DNA of 64,000 bases from Legionella donaldsonii (GTDB taxonomy: Bacteria; Pseudomonadota; Gammaproteobacteria; Legionellales; Legionellaceae): the NCBI RefSeq assembly GCF_900452385.1, contig NZ_UGOA01000001.1:2117501-2181500 (forward strand). Direction: 5' to 3'. Positions 1-10,600 of this stretch are shown here, in pieces. How positions within the stretch are numbered: the first letter of the stretch is position 1; each line of letters opens with the position of its first letter. A program made the translations under genes and the position numbers. The notes beneath the pieces are model-generated. The model was not told the DNA's origin. It ran no database searches and saw only the letters and a list, made by a program, of their open reading frames with translations.

Positions 1-50
1 GAAGCTGGTTTTAATAACAAATCTTTAGCAATAGTTAATACTTGAGACAT
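1..50 (-). CDS. tldD: TldD metalloprotease, N-terminus only (runs off left edge)
   Basis: An ATG on the minus strand at 48-50 opens a frame of 16 codons beginning MSQVLTIAKDLLL that continues past the window edge. A good ribosome site (GAAGG, about 8 nt upstream) lies in the 23-nt gap after the amidase gene. A carbon-nitrogen hydrolase gene followed directly by tldD is a familiar gammaproteobacterial order, and the N-terminal residues fit TldD. TldD with TldE forms a zinc protease that processes modified peptides and antitoxins. Too little sequence is visible for certainty. Confidence 0.5.
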   Translation of the reverse strand, partial: MSQVLTIAKDLLLKPA

Positions 51-73
51 AATTTTACCTTCAAAAATAACGG

Positions 74-886
74 TCATTTATCCAAGAGAACATGGTGATC
101 ATTACAAGGAAATTGTCGACGCAACTGTTGCAGCCGTTGTAAATCAATATCAGCTGTCAACATGCCCACCCCATTCTCCTGCTGAGCCACTACTTTTCCC
201 CAAGGTTCAACTATCATGCTATGGCCATAGGTTTGTCGGCCATTTTCATGAAGTCCTCCCTGATTAGGAGCTATAACGTAACATAAATTCTCAATTGCAC
301 GTGCTCTCAATAACACTTCCCAGTGTGCAACTCCTGTGACTGCGGTAAATGCCGATGGCACTGTAAATAATTCAGCACCTCTTAATACTAATTGTCGATA
401 CAATTCAGGAAAACGCAAGTCATAACAAACCGTCAACCCCACTCGTCCAACGGGCGTATCTACTACCACTACCTCATCGCCTCGTTCTATTGTTGCTGAT
501 TCCTGGTGAGCCTCCTGCTCAGAAACACGTACATCAAAAAGATGAATTTTGTCATAACGGGCCGCACAGCGCCCTTCATCGTCAAACACCAGACAACTTG
601 TTTTCACGCGGTCGTGCAGACCTTTCAAAGGAAGAGTTCCAGCAATAACCCACAATCCATATTGCTTGGCTAAGGAACTAATCTTGTCTTGAATTGCTCC
701 TGCCCCATATTTCTCGGCAATTTGCAATTTATCACTTTCATTAACGCCCATAAACGCAAAATTTTCTGGCAAAACCAGTAAATCAATTTGCTTTTCCCTT
801 GCATCAATAAAGAATTGTTCAACCTGTTTTAAGTTATTTTCAACGGAAGCGGACGAAACAACTTGAACAGCAGCAACTTTAGGCAT
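74..886 (-). CDS. Carbon-nitrogen hydrolase, Nit1/omega-amidase type
   Basis: A 270-aa single-domain nitrilase-superfamily amidase. The catalytic triad is visible: Glu41 in LPENFAF, Lys113 in YDKIHLFD and Cys154 in TVCYDLRFPE. The length and the CYDLRFPELYR signature match the Nit1/deaminated-glutathione-amidase branch rather than true nitrilases. A cytosolic metabolite-repair role, removing the side-chain amide from mis-transaminated glutathione, is the likeliest job, but related omega-amidases act on alpha-ketoglutaramate. It lies 23 nt upstream of the probable tldD on the same strand and is probably cotranscribed with it. All catalytic residues are present, so it should be active. Confidence 0.9.
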   Translation of the reverse strand: MPKVAAVQVVSSASVENNLKQVEQFFIDAREKQIDLLVLPENFAFMGVNESDKLQIAEKYGAGAIQDKISSLAKQYGLWVIAGTLPLKGLHDRVKTSCLVFDDEGRCAARYDKIHLFDVRVSEQEAHQESATIERGDEVVVVDTPVGRVGLTVCYDLRFPELYRQLVLRGAELFTVPSAFTAVTGVAHWEVLLRARAIENLCYVIAPNQGGLHENGRQTYGHSMIVEPWGKVVAQQENGVGMLTADIDLQRLQQLRRQFPCNDHHVLLDK

Positions 887-956
887 AATTATCCAACCAA
901 TAATAGTAAAAACTATCTGTAATTATCGGTGATTAAATCAGGATCTTTCAATAGAT

Positions 957-1012
957 CTCTTTAAACTCTGCTGTAGCGCGAAATTGGCTTCGCCGATAAA
1001 GTGCTCAAATCC
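957..1012. repeat. Possible dispersed repeat copy (related to 27763-27818)
   Basis: The 379-nt gap between the amidase and yccA-like genes has no gene. A stretch with TTTAAA, CTCTGC, GCTTCGCC, ATA and GTGCT in that order recurs at about 27763-27818 inside the loop of the TPP riboswitch. The spacing is nearly the same, but the identity is only moderate. It may be a short dispersed element, or chance similarity among AT-rich spacers. Confidence 0.35.
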
Positions 1013-1199
1013 CTCCTGTGCTTGCATTTTTACACTCAGGCACTACGCATCTTCTTGCACTTCCTCACTACAACCAATTTGAAAAAGAGCTCCTATTGAG
1101 GAAAGAGATTTATAACCTTGATTCTAGAATTCTTTTTTAACAATCCTACATGAGTAGAGTATTTAAACTGCTTGCGAGTATTTATGCAGTTCTATAGAC

Positions 1200-1228
1200 T
1201 TGAAAAATGGGCAAGCCGACCATAGATA
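1200..1228 (+). promoter_or_regulatory. Probable sigma-70 promoter of the BI-1 gene
   Basis: TTGAAA (1200-1205) and TAGATA (1223-1228) are separated by 17 bp, followed by a 37-nt leader and a GGAG ribosome site at about 1255. The match to the consensus is good and the position fits the downstream ATG. Confidence 0.5.
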
Positions 1229-1265
1229 TGCTAAACTAGAAATATAAATTATCTGGAGTTATTGC

Positions 1266-1940
1266 ATGAACCGAAATGACGTTACTGTGTTAAGCCAACG
1301 TAGTGATTCAGTACTTGCCACAAACAAAGTACTTCGTAACACTTACCTTTTGCTTGGCATGACTTTTTTATTTAGCGCATTAACTGCGTATGCTGCTTAC
1401 GCTTTTGCTGTTAAACCCCTAAATCCAATACTCATGATTGTTGGTGTCTATGGCTTAATGTTCTTGACACAAGCATTAAGGAATAGCGCACTTGGAATAG
1501 TAAGCGTCTTCGCGTTCACAGGTTTTCTGGGTTATACCTTGGGACCGATTCTTAATTTTTACATTGCCAATTTTTCAAACGGCCCTCAGCTAATAGGCAC
1601 ATCATTAGGTGCGACGGGTATGATTTTCTTTGCCTTATCAGGCTACGTATTAACTACTCGTAAGGATTTCAGCTATTTAGGTGGCTTTCTGTTTGTGGGC
1701 ATCATGGTTGCTTTGTTGGCCATGGTTGCTGGTATCTTCTTTCAAATTCCAGCGCTTCAACTAGCTATATCAGCAGCCTTTGTACTGATTTCTTCCGGTT
1801 TAATTTTATTCCAAACGAGTGAAATTATTCATGGCGGAGAAACGAATTACATTTCCGCAACCGTGTCATTGTTCGTATCCATATATAATTTGTTCGTGAG
1901 CCTACTTAACTTATTAAGTGCTTTTTCAGGACGCGATTAA
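1266..1940 (+). CDS. yccA: Bax inhibitor-1/YccA family integral membrane protein
   Basis: A 224-aa protein with about seven hydrophobic membrane segments between residues 25 and 220, a short cytoplasmic N-terminus, and the terminal YISATVSLFVSIYNLFVSLLNLLSAF segment typical of the BI-1 (UPF0005) family. Bacterial members such as E. coli YccA bind and restrain the FtsH protease, and others act as pH-sensitive calcium leak channels. Here the exact role is inferred from the family. It is a single-gene unit with its own promoter (1200-1228) and a clear terminator just downstream. The ATG has a ribosome site (TGGAG) 7 nt upstream. Confidence 0.9.
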   Translation: MNRNDVTVLSQRSDSVLATNKVLRNTYLLLGMTFLFSALTAYAAYAFAVKPLNPILMIVGVYGLMFLTQALRNSALGIVSVFAFTGFLGYTLGPILNFYIANFSNGPQLIGTSLGATGMIFFALSGYVLTTRKDFSYLGGFLFVGIMVALLAMVAGIFFQIPALQLAISAAFVLISSGLILFQTSEIIHGGETNYISATVSLFVSIYNLFVSLLNLLSAFSGRD

Positions 1941-1959
1941 TATACGTCTCCTCAACCTG

Positions 1960-1991
1960 AATCCCGGTGAAATTAGCCGGGATTTTTTTTG
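1960..1991 (+). terminator. Intrinsic terminator of the BI-1 gene
   Basis: AATCCCGG (1960-1967) pairs perfectly with CCGGGATT (1977-1984) across a 9-nt loop and is followed by a run of T. It lies 20 nt after the BI-1 stop codon. Confidence 0.9.
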
Positions 1992-2040
1992 AGTTTTATT
2001 ACACACTCAAAACTGGTACGTAATCTGGGTACAGGCGCAG

Positions 2041-2121
2041 CCGAAACCCGGGATTTTAATTTTCAAGAAGTTGAGAGTATTTCATTCCTGACTTACAGCC
2101 TTCGACTTAGATCCGGGCTAC
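2041..2121. repeat. Dispersed repeat modules (related to 39966-40032)
   Basis: Two modules sit in the spacer between the convergent BI-1 and korB genes: CCGAAACCCGGGATT (2041-2055), and TTACAGCCTTCG...GGCTAC (2093-2121). The same 15-mer recurs at 40018-40032, and the second module recurs at 39966-39994 with 25 of 29 bases identical. At the second locus the two modules are in the opposite order. They are probably halves of a Legionella-type palindromic intergenic element. Confidence 0.7.
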
Positions 2122-2129
2122 CACCTAAA

Positions 2130-3122
2130 CTACCTGTTTTTTTCACCTTGCTGCCAATTTGCTCTAGCACGGAATAGAGCAGGCAAATCAGCCACTGATT
2201 TTTGACTCGGTTTATCAAGATTAAATATTTCACGGGATTTTTGATAATAAATCCCCAAGGGTACTGGGAATTCTGGAAAATTAAGCTGGGCCAGGCGCAT
2301 TGCAGCAATGTAGTTACTTGAGTCATGGTGATAGAGTGTATTCTTATCACTACAGTTGGCACTCGGAATACACTGTAAAGATTCATTCTGTAAAGCCAAC
2401 ACCCATTCTTGTTCTGCTCCGAAGTAGAGGGGCTTTTCCTCTTCCAGCACAATTGTTTTATCTGCTCGATTTGTTTTTAAAGCGAAGGAATCGAAAGCAC
2501 CATGGTTAAAAATATTGCAATCCTGGTAAATCTCTACAAAAGAACACCCCTGGTGCTCGTATGCTTTCTTAAGAATGAAAGCCAGATGATTAGGATCCTT
2601 ATCTACGGCACGTGCAACAAAACTAGCTCCCGACGCCAGTGCAATCATTAAAGGATTAATAGGTTCATTACTCACCCCTTCTGGGGACGTTTTGGTGACC
2701 TGCCCCTTTTGGGAAGTTGGTGAAAATTGCCCTTTCGTTAACCCATAGACTTGGTTATTAAAAAGCAAGATATTGATATTCACATTGCGTCTTAGGCAAT
2801 GCATCAAATGATTACCACCAATACTAAGGGCATCTCCATCACCGGTGATAACCCATACCGTCAAATCATTCCTCATGGCTTTAAGACCAGTAGCCACCGC
2901 TGTTGCTCTGCCATGAATAGTATGAAAACCATAGGTGTTCATGTAATAAGGCAACCTGCCTGCACATCCAATTCCTGACACAAAGACATGTTGTTCCGGT
3001 GGCAAACCTAATTCTGGTAATAAACGCTGTAAAGCAGCTAAAATAGCGTAATCACCACATCCTGGGCACCAACGGACCTCGGTTGCATTGGCGAAATCTT
3101 CGCGTTTATAACTGTTATTCAT
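2130..3122 (-). CDS. korB: 2-oxoacid:ferredoxin oxidoreductase, beta (TPP-binding) subunit
   Basis: A 330-aa protein with the order expected of KorB-type beta subunits: WCPGCGDYAIL near the N-terminus (iron-sulfur cysteines), GIGCAGRLPYY, then the thiamine-diphosphate/Mg motif VWVITGDGDALSIGGNH and NVNINILLFNNQVYGLTKGQFSPTS. With the alpha subunit it oxidatively decarboxylates 2-oxoglutarate (or another 2-oxoacid) to the acyl-CoA and reduces ferredoxin. It overlaps the korA stop by 8 nt and has GGAAA 7 nt before the ATG, so translation is probably coupled. It is the last gene of the era-recO-pdxJ-korA-korB run. Substrate preference cannot be read from the sequence. Confidence 0.93.
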   Translation of the reverse strand: MNNSYKREDFANATEVRWCPGCGDYAILAALQRLLPELGLPPEQHVFVSGIGCAGRLPYYMNTYGFHTIHGRATAVATGLKAMRNDLTVWVITGDGDALSIGGNHLMHCLRRNVNINILLFNNQVYGLTKGQFSPTSQKGQVTKTSPEGVSNEPINPLMIALASGASFVARAVDKDPNHLAFILKKAYEHQGCSFVEIYQDCNIFNHGAFDSFALKTNRADKTIVLEEEKPLYFGAEQEWVLALQNESLQCIPSANCSDKNTLYHHDSSNYIAAMRLAQLNFPEFPVPLGIYYQKSREIFNLDKPSQKSVADLPALFRARANWQQGEKNR

Positions 3123-4923
3123 AGTTTATTTCCAATTTAATGGCTTTAACAAGATGACCGACGGTAAAAGGCTGGCCATTGCACTGATTAATTGATTTAG
3201 CGTCAAGTAAATAGGTTGCCCGCAGAAGCTGGCACAATTGCCCCGAATTTAATTCAGCAACCAAAATCTTATCAAAACCAGCCATGACTTGACCTAATTC
3301 TTTTGGTAAAGGATTCAGATGCCGTAGATGTAGCAGAGCAATAGTAATACCTTCAGCACGACACTGGTTCACTGCTGATTTAAGACTACCGTACGTACTT
3401 CCCCAACCTATTAACAAAATTTGGGCATTTTCATCACCCTCTAATTGTAAATGGGGATAATCGCGAGCTATACCTGCAATTTTCTCCGCTCTCAATTTGA
3501 CCATTTTCTGATGGTTATCAGCATCATAGCTAACTTTTCCTTCTTCACCCTGTTTTTCCAACCCTCCTATTTGGTGAATGAACCCTGCTGTACCAGGAAC
3601 ATTCCAACTACGAGATAGAACGTCATCTCGCTGGTAAGGTTTGGGGAAGCGGTTAAAATCAACAGCCGGTATCTTAATTGATTCAATCGCAGGTAGTTTC
3701 CAAGGTTCAGCCGCATTTGCCAAATAAGCATCCAGCAAAACTATCACTGGCGTCATATATTTAATGGCCAAAGTAAACGCTTCAATAATTGTGTTAAAGC
3801 AATCCGAAGGTGATTTTGCAGCGAGAACAGGTAATGGAGCCTCTCCATGACGACCGTACAAAGCTTGGCGTAAATCACTTTGGCCAGTTTTAGTAGGCAA
3901 TCCAGTAGAGGCACCCGCACGCTGGACATCCACTAAAACAAGAGGTAGTTCCGTCATCACAGCCAGACCAAGACTTTCACTTTTCAAATCCAGCCCAGGC
4001 CCCGAGGTGCAAGTTAAGGCTAAACAACCACCATATGCAGCACCTATGCAAGAACAAATTGCTGCGATTTCATCTTCAGCTTGTAATAAACGAACACCGT
4101 AGTCTGCCAATCTCGCACACTCATGTAAAATGGCAGAGGCAGGTGTTATAGGGTAACCTGATACCAGCAACGGTATTTGGGTGCTCACAGCGAGCGTTGC
4201 CAGAGCAAGAGCCACAGCTTCTACACCAGTGATTTGTCTGTATTCACCGTTTTCACGGCTTACCTGCCCAAGCATAAATTGCCGCCGACTCAACTCCAGT
4301 GTCATGGCATAATTATAACCGGCCAATAAGGTCAACTCGTTGGCTTTAGCAATCTGTGGATTCGCTTTAAATTTTTTATTAATAAAAGCCAGACAACTTG
4401 CCGTGGGCAAATCAAACAGCCAAAGTACTAAACCTAATACATAGAAATTCTTTGCTTTTTTAGCTTGGGCATGGTTCATCGCCAGTGTTTCAACCGCTTG
4501 TAAAGTCTGACTTATCAGAGGCAAGGAAACAACTTGATACTGATCGACAACCCTGTCAAGAAATTCGCTCGTTAGACCTGCTTTTTGCCAATCCTTAGGT
4601 TGAAAACTATCTTCATTAATAATCAATAAACCACCTGGATTTAAGTATTCCAGTGAGTTCTTTAAAGCGGCAGGATTTAAGGCCACCAATACATCCAAGG
4701 TTTCCCCAGCAGTAAAAATAGCCTGTTCAGCCATCGCCAACTGGAATCCCGATACTCCCGCAACAGTCCCTGCAGGTGCTCTGATTTCAGCGGGAAAATC
4801 AGGCAAGGTTCGTACGTCACGTCCGGTAAGTGCTGCTGTGATGGTTAATTGCTCACCTACAAGCTGGACACCATCACCAGAATCACCGCTCAAACGAATA
4901 ACAATCGCCTCAGTATTTGACAT
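3115..4923 (-). CDS. korA: 2-oxoacid:ferredoxin oxidoreductase, fused gamma-alpha subunit
   Basis: A 602-aa fusion. Residues 1 to about 190 form the gamma domain ([38 protein letters not shown]). From about 225 onward comes the pyrimidine-binding alpha domain ([35 protein letters not shown], then [44 protein letters not shown]), followed by a C-terminal domain. This is the KorA organisation used with a separate KorB. Its start overlaps the end of pdxJ by 14 nt, and its stop overlaps korB, so the three genes are tightly packed. The enzyme makes reduced ferredoxin in the cytosol, linking 2-oxoacid oxidation to low-potential electron supply. Confidence 0.93.
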   Translation of the reverse strand: MSNTEAIVIRLSGDSGDGVQLVGEQLTITAALTGRDVRTLPDFPAEIRAPAGTVAGVSGFQLAMAEQAIFTAGETLDVLVALNPAALKNSLEYLNPGGLLIINEDSFQPKDWQKAGLTSEFLDRVVDQYQVVSLPLISQTLQAVETLAMNHAQAKKAKNFYVLGLVLWLFDLPTASCLAFINKKFKANPQIAKANELTLLAGYNYAMTLELSRRQFMLGQVSRENGEYRQITGVEAVALALATLAVSTQIPLLVSGYPITPASAILHECARLADYGVRLLQAEDEIAAICSCIGAAYGGCLALTCTSGPGLDLKSESLGLAVMTELPLVLVDVQRAGASTGLPTKTGQSDLRQALYGRHGEAPLPVLAAKSPSDCFNTIIEAFTLAIKYMTPVIVLLDAYLANAAEPWKLPAIESIKIPAVDFNRFPKPYQRDDVLSRSWNVPGTAGFIHQIGGLEKQGEEGKVSYDADNHQKMVKLRAEKIAGIARDYPHLQLEGDENAQILLIGWGSTYGSLKSAVNQCRAEGITIALLHLRHLNPLPKELGQVMAGFDKILVAELNSGQLCQLLRATYLLDAKSINQCNGQPFTVGHLVKAIKLEINYE

Positions 4924-5656
4924 AATTTCTTGCTTCCAACATAAGTTGGCGCATATGCCTCACCGCATCTTTTAATCCACAAAATAAAGCTCGGGCGATG
5001 ATCGCATGGCCAATGTTTAATTCGTGTAATTCTTTGATGGCTGCAATAGGCTTCACATTTTGATAGTTTAATCCATGACCGGCATTAACAATTAAATTGA
5101 GGCTTGCAGCATACTCTGCAGCTTGCCTTACTCTCTGCAGTTCTCGTGCCCGTTCAGCGGCATTGCTGGCATCCGCATAACAGCCTGTGTGTATCTCAAT
5201 AGTGGGAGCTCCAATTTCAGCCGCTGCTTCAATTTGTTTTGGATCAGGATCGATAAATAAGGAAACCTCGCTACCCATTTCTGTTAAACGTTTCACTGCG
5301 TTAGAAACCAGTTGGTAGTTAGCCAACACATCCAAGCCGCCTTCCGTAGTCAATTCTTCACGTTTCTCAGGAACAAGGCAGGTGTGTTCCGGCATAATTT
5401 CTTCGGCAAAATCCAGCATTGCATCAGTGACAGCTAATTCCAAATTCATACGTGTTTGCAGTACAGACTTAATTAATCTGACATCACGAGCTTGAATATG
5501 GCGTAAATCCTCCCGCATATGTAGCGTAATTCCATCAGCACCGGCTTCCTCGGCATCGATAGCTGCCTGTACAGGATCAGGATAACGTGTACCTCGAGCC
5601 TGGCGCACAGTGGCAACATGATCAATATTAACACCCAGTAAAATTTCTTTAATCAT
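4910..5656 (-). CDS. pdxJ: Pyridoxine 5'-phosphate synthase
   Basis: A 248-aa TIM-barrel protein. The family motifs are clear: [22 protein letters not shown] at the N-terminus, [41 protein letters not shown] and [15 protein letters not shown]. PdxJ condenses 3-amino-2-oxopropyl phosphate with 1-deoxyxylulose 5-phosphate to give pyridoxine phosphate, the last ring-forming step of the DXP-dependent B6 pathway. Its pathway partner pdxB is also in this window (50711-51790). It follows recO, as in E. coli (era-recO-pdxJ), but here a 222-nt spacer separates the two, and kor genes take the place of acpS. Confidence 0.96.
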   Translation of the reverse strand: MIKEILLGVNIDHVATVRQARGTRYPDPVQAAIDAEEAGADGITLHMREDLRHIQARDVRLIKSVLQTRMNLELAVTDAMLDFAEEIMPEHTCLVPEKREELTTEGGLDVLANYQLVSNAVKRLTEMGSEVSLFIDPDPKQIEAAAEIGAPTIEIHTGCYADASNAAERARELQRVRQAAEYAASLNLIVNAGHGLNYQNVKPIAAIKELHELNIGHAIIARALFCGLKDAVRHMRQLMLEARNYVKY

Positions 5657-5878
5657 TATTCACCATTAAATTCAAAAACACTCCGCTAAATTATGACTCG
5701 AAACCATCCCGGCTTCTATACTTGGCAACCTCATTTGCTAAGAAAACGCCTGCTTTGGCTTACACAAGCGATTTGCATGCCAATTATTAGAGTATCTGTG
5801 AAACTTTACTGGATTAGCGTGTTGATCGGCCTTTCTCCCCGCACGGTTCTCTATAGGGCGAGCTCACAAGAAGCCTAT

Positions 5879-6574
5879 TTAATTTTTTTGCCGGATATAT
5901 AAGGAGCGTGATTTAAGCTCTCGTCCACCTAGCAGATGATCAATTGCCTGACGCATAATTATTTTTGCCGTTTTCAGGACATTCAAATCACTGAGTTGTC
6001 CTTGGGAAAGTGCGAGAATATCACCGCCAGACATCCCCCCTTCAGTGGAAGCCATAAATCCTGTGCTAGCAATGAATTGGTATTGTTTATGACTAACAAT
6101 GGCATTAGTAGAACAAGCTTCTTCAGTAAAGGAAATAGAACAACCACAGGCTAAAAGAAGCGCATATTCAAAACGCCTTAAGAGTGCTTCAATCACTAAC
6201 CTATCCGTTGTGGTAGTTAAACCATGCAAAGTTAGCAGATAAACATCAAAGAGTTCTGGATGAGTATCCATAGGGGCAAGAGCATAATAGAGTAACTCAT
6301 TGAGATAAAGGCCGGCAAAAAGCGCCTCTCCATTGAGTTTAAAACCAGTGGTAGTGCTTTCAATGTTACGCGCATAATACCAATCTTTCCGGGTATCAAT
6401 GGCTAACCATAGGGAACTAAAAGGCTGTAAAAGGGCTTGTTTTTTCGGAGTGCGCCCCCCCTTACATAAACAGGTGAGCACCCCTTTTTCGCGGGTAAAA
6501 AAAGTTATCCGCACACTCGTATCACCAGAGGGGCGTTTATGTAAAACCCAACCCTCCAGCGTTTCAGTGGTCAT
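5879..6574 (-). CDS. recO: DNA repair protein RecO
   Basis: A 231-aa protein with the N-terminal OB-fold typical of RecO (EGWVLHKRPSGDTSVRITFFTREKGVLTCLCKGGRTPKK), then a helical middle region (GLYLNELLYYALAPMDTHPELFDVYLLTL) and a C-terminal region containing FEYALLLACGCS. RecO loads RecA onto SSB-coated single strands in the RecFOR pathway. The start overlaps the end of era by 11 nt. Gene order era-recO-pdxJ supports the call. Confidence 0.93.
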   Translation of the reverse strand: MTTETLEGWVLHKRPSGDTSVRITFFTREKGVLTCLCKGGRTPKKQALLQPFSSLWLAIDTRKDWYYARNIESTTTGFKLNGEALFAGLYLNELLYYALAPMDTHPELFDVYLLTLHGLTTTTDRLVIEALLRRFEYALLLACGCSISFTEEACSTNAIVSHKQYQFIASTGFMASTEGGMSGGDILALSQGQLSDLNVLKTAKIIMRQAIDHLLGGRELKSRSLYIRQKN

Positions 6575-7451
6575 AACCTAATTGTTTTAATAGACGCTCA
6601 TCATCAGCCCAACCGGATTTTACTTTACACCAGCATTGTAAAAAAACTTTTTTACCCAGTAATTGCTCCATATCCAAACGGGCGCCGGTAGCCATTTCTT
6701 TTAATTTCTGCCCTTTATCGCCAATAATAATGCGTTTATGATTGGCTTTATCGACTAAAATTAAAGCGTGTATACGTACCAAATTACCCTCATCTTTATA
6801 AGATTCGATATCAACAGTTGTTGAGTATGGTAATTCTTGGCCACAAAAACGAAAAATTTTCTCCCGTAACAATTCAGCACATAAAAAACGTATAGGCCGA
6901 TCTGTGAATTGATCATCCGCAAATAAATGGGGACCTTCCGGTAAATAGGCTTTTAATTGTTGTTGCAAATTATCAACTTGCACTCCTGTCTTGGCAGAAA
7001 GGGGGATGATAGCCGCAAAATCATGACGCTGGCTGATCTGCTCCAACCAGGGTAACAGTAACGATTTATCACTAATCTTATCTATTTTATTGACAACAAG
7101 AATAGAAGGAACATTAGCCTGCTTAATCAAACGTAGCACATATTCATCTTCATCTTCCCAATGTGTTCCATCCACTAAAAAAGCGATAACATCGACATCG
7201 CGCAAGACACTGATTGCTGTTTTGTTCATCAGACGATTCATCGCCTTTTTTGATCCCTGATGAATTCCGGGAGTATCTACATAGACATATTGATATTGCT
7301 CAAGAGTCTGTATGCCTAAAATACTGTGTCTTGTAGTTTGTGGTTTTTTAGAAGTAATACTTAGCTTTTGTTGTAAGATATGATTCAGTAAAGTTGATTT
7401 ACCTACATTAGGTCGCCCAACCAAGGCAATGTAACCGCAGTAACTTGTCAT
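6564..7451 (-). CDS. era: GTPase Era, 16S rRNA maturation
   Basis: A 295-aa protein with the G1 motif GRPNVGKST near residue 12, the switch region KPQTTRH, G3 DTPGIH, G4 NKID and G5 SAKTG, followed by a C-terminal KH domain (ALILVDKANHKRIIIGDKGQKLKEMATGARLDMEQLLGKKVFLQCWCKVK). Era binds the 3' end of 16S rRNA and checks 30S assembly. It is the first visible gene of the minus-strand run; rnc, which precedes era in many relatives, is not here. The ATG follows a 239-nt spacer shared with the divergent 1059-aa gene. Confidence 0.97.
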   Translation of the reverse strand: MTSYCGYIALVGRPNVGKSTLLNHILQQKLSITSKKPQTTRHSILGIQTLEQYQYVYVDTPGIHQGSKKAMNRLMNKTAISVLRDVDVIAFLVDGTHWEDEDEYVLRLIKQANVPSILVVNKIDKISDKSLLLPWLEQISQRHDFAAIIPLSAKTGVQVDNLQQQLKAYLPEGPHLFADDQFTDRPIRFLCAELLREKIFRFCGQELPYSTTVDIESYKDEGNLVRIHALILVDKANHKRIIIGDKGQKLKEMATGARLDMEQLLGKKVFLQCWCKVKSGWADDERLLKQLGYDH

Positions 7452-7690
7452 TAATCCTAAATCCTGTTTATTTTTAGCACATTTTAACAGTCCACCTACA
7501 AGATTGCCAGCGATGCCTACATTCTTAACACCAGAATCAAAATTCGCTCAATAAAAATGATAGCTATCCTTTTCCGCAAACGAAATTCTGTACTTGAATT
7601 AATTTGCTAACAACTTTTCAAGATGGATTTCATTATCATCCAATTTGACTTAGTGCAAATTTACTTGCCATTGTTGTATAAAAGCATATA

Positions 7691-10600
7691 GTGTTGCACA
7701 AGGGATCCTCAATAACCAAGTGTAACATGGGCAGAACGGAATATATTGATGGGCGCTTACAAGCAATAATACCTTTGCAAGTTAAACCTTATTCTCATCA
7801 AGCAGTACCAACTATTACAGGTTCCCCCGTTACTAATCAAGCTGGTACTGTATTATATGGCTACTATGGTATGGATTATCGCCTGCCAGGTGGTGATTGC
7901 CTGCGCATGGTCGCCAATCATAATAAGGCAACTGTACAATTATTTTTGTTAACAACTATACCGGAAAAACTGCAGCAACTTCCTGGTGATCGCACTGCCT
8001 CACTGGTAGCGAATGCCATCAGTCATGTGCATCGTTACCGTATTCGTGCTAACAGTTATGAAAAACCCCTCACAGACATACAAACGGCAAAATATGAATT
8101 GGCATCCCAGTGTATTGCTAATCTTCAACAGCTGTTACCTCGCGAACGTGATATAACGCCTGATAACTGGGGCGCCCAAGAAGCTTTACGTGGAGATATT
8201 ATTGCGATACTGGACGAATGTTGTGCTAAAAATCGCCTGCTCGCCAATAATCCTATTATCTCGGAAGGGGAATTAAATCGCATTCTCTTCGATGCAGTAA
8301 AAATGGCACAGCATTATGAGTTCAATCGTTTTTATCAGGTAACCCGAATTGATCAACTGGATTTTACCCAATATGATGCTGAGGCATCCAACTCCAGACC
8401 ATCCTGTTTTGTCTGGGACAGTGAATTACACATCGGGCAAGATGAAGAAGCGTTAAATGACACTATACGTGTTATTTGCCAACTTTATGGCCTTAATCCG
8501 GCGCCCGCCTTAACTATCCCCGCAAATCGTTTTAAACGCCTGGCATTATTTTTACGCCAACTCTGGCATGATAGTAGAGATTGGATTAACCACTCGCTCA
8601 TTCAACATCAGCCTACAGAGATAATTAACACCAACACAAGGCTTGACGGTTTATCAATCACTCGTATCAAACCATATTACCATTTAAGGGGTTTGGAACA
8701 AATTGGCTACAAAAAACTTGATGATTTGGTTGCAGCGTTTACCAAACAAAGGATAGCAAAACTAACAGCAGCGTCATTGCAGGAAGCAATAGCATTGCTT
8801 ACTAATCTTGAAAACGGCAGCTGGGTAGAGCTACCTGATCAACAAGTCATTGTCCGTGTAGACAATGAAATTGTGGTACTTCCTTTTTTTGTAGAGAAAC
8901 ATGCTTATTACCCATTACCCAGCGGAGAAGATTTATTTACTTTAAGCCAACTTAGTAAGCATCATCTTTATTTGCCTGAACGTATCAATTTACGTATTAA
9001 AGCCTTTTTTTCGCGCCTACCGACCTTTTTCTTTCAGTTATACGAGCATTTATACCAGCTAATAGCCTATGAGCTAGGTAATGAATTTATTCACCATATT
9101 CATAGTGGCCATCATTTAGTTGAAAGTAAGCCCAATACCCCACCGCCCCACCTAATCTCATTGCAGCATTTTTTAAGTAAAGAGGGTGTCCTTGCTAATG
9201 GGGAAACGCTAGAAGAGTTTGTGAAAACACAAATTGCTACAAGTCGTTATGTAATCGCTCGTGAGAACCACCCGCCGAGCCCGCCCGCCTATGATAATCC
9301 ACTCCATCGGCTCCTGGGGGTAGTACGCCATATAGCAGGTTTTTTTATTGAGACTAATGAAAAAAATCCTATCGTCGGCACCTTGGCAATGGCGGCCTAT
9401 GCTTATGGCGCAGGAGCAGTGATTGCACCCGAAATGCTAACCAAGCTCTTGCAAAAATTACAATTGAATAAGCTTATTTCAGGTATTAAACCCACTCAGG
9501 AACTTGGCAAATGGATGAGCCATGGGGCTACTGCTGAAGCAATTTCTGCTGCAGTCACTTATTGGCAAACTATTGTTGTAGGCGGCGATCTCGATCAGTT
9601 TTTTGTTAAAGCAGCCACTGTACTAAAAGAAGATCCGGCAGAAGTGGCTATTATTGCTGCTCTCGCCTTGAGTTTAGGCTATGGCTTATGCAACACCATT
9701 CCAACATTCAAAAAGGAAAAGGGTCGCTTCCCGTATTTTAATTACGCTGCCTTCGGTGGTAAAGGTGGGGCGGCGCTTTATTCAACTGTTATGCATCCCG
9801 GGGAAGACTGGTTGTTTGGTTCAATTAAATGGCTCTTAAAAGGCGGGTTGACCTTGGCAAAAATAGTCTTGGGCCCTCTTGCCGAGGGCTATCATTATGG
9901 TTATAGAAAAGGGTTTTTATCTGGCCTTAAAAAAAGCTGGTCTTTAATGCGTTATAACAGCAGACAGACGCTTGCAGCACTAGGTGACTTATCGTTAGCT
10001 TTAACGACTATACCGCTACTGGAAATAGGGAGCCTATTTATTCATGTCCCCTTTTTGGGACTAACAGGCTTGTTAAGTAAATCGCTTGCTATTTTGGGAA
10101 ATTGGCACCTTTTAGGACAGGCCTTGCTTGATTTTTCCGATTGGCTAACTAATCGTAACTATTTACCAGGATTTCGATTATCCCCTCTGTATGGTTTTAA
10201 TATTTCCTTTAAACCTTATGTGAAAAATTTTTGGCTTAATAATAGCCTCAATCTGTTGCGGATAGTTACTCTGACTCCTTTAGCCTTACTTAAAAATCTA
10301 ATCCTCTTGCCCACCATTGATATTTTATCATTTTCTATCCGCCTTAGCTTAACTTGCCTAACCCCCATTATTAGACAACTCGCCTATACTGCAGGTACCT
10401 CATTGATTGTTGCCGCATTACTCTGGGACAATACCGCAGGCCACATTTTTCGGTTAGCAGCCAAAGGCGTTACTCATAGCGCTAATTGGTTGGAAAGCTT
10501 AGCTGGATTCGCAAAGCAAGGTTTGTTAGCACAGATACAAATTACGCGCCGTCAATTGCATGCTTGGGCCTTTTGCAAAGAAGATGGATTATTGCATGAG

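Noticed and set aside
1989-2177. Plus-strand frame of 62 codons after the BI-1 terminator
   Set aside because: It lies in repeat sequence beyond the terminator, overlaps the end of korB, and has no ribosome site.
5693-5902. Plus-strand frame of 69 codons in the recO-pdxJ spacer
   Set aside because: No ribosome site, overlaps the end of recO, and no recognisable features. The 222-nt spacer itself shows no clear RNA structure or promoter.
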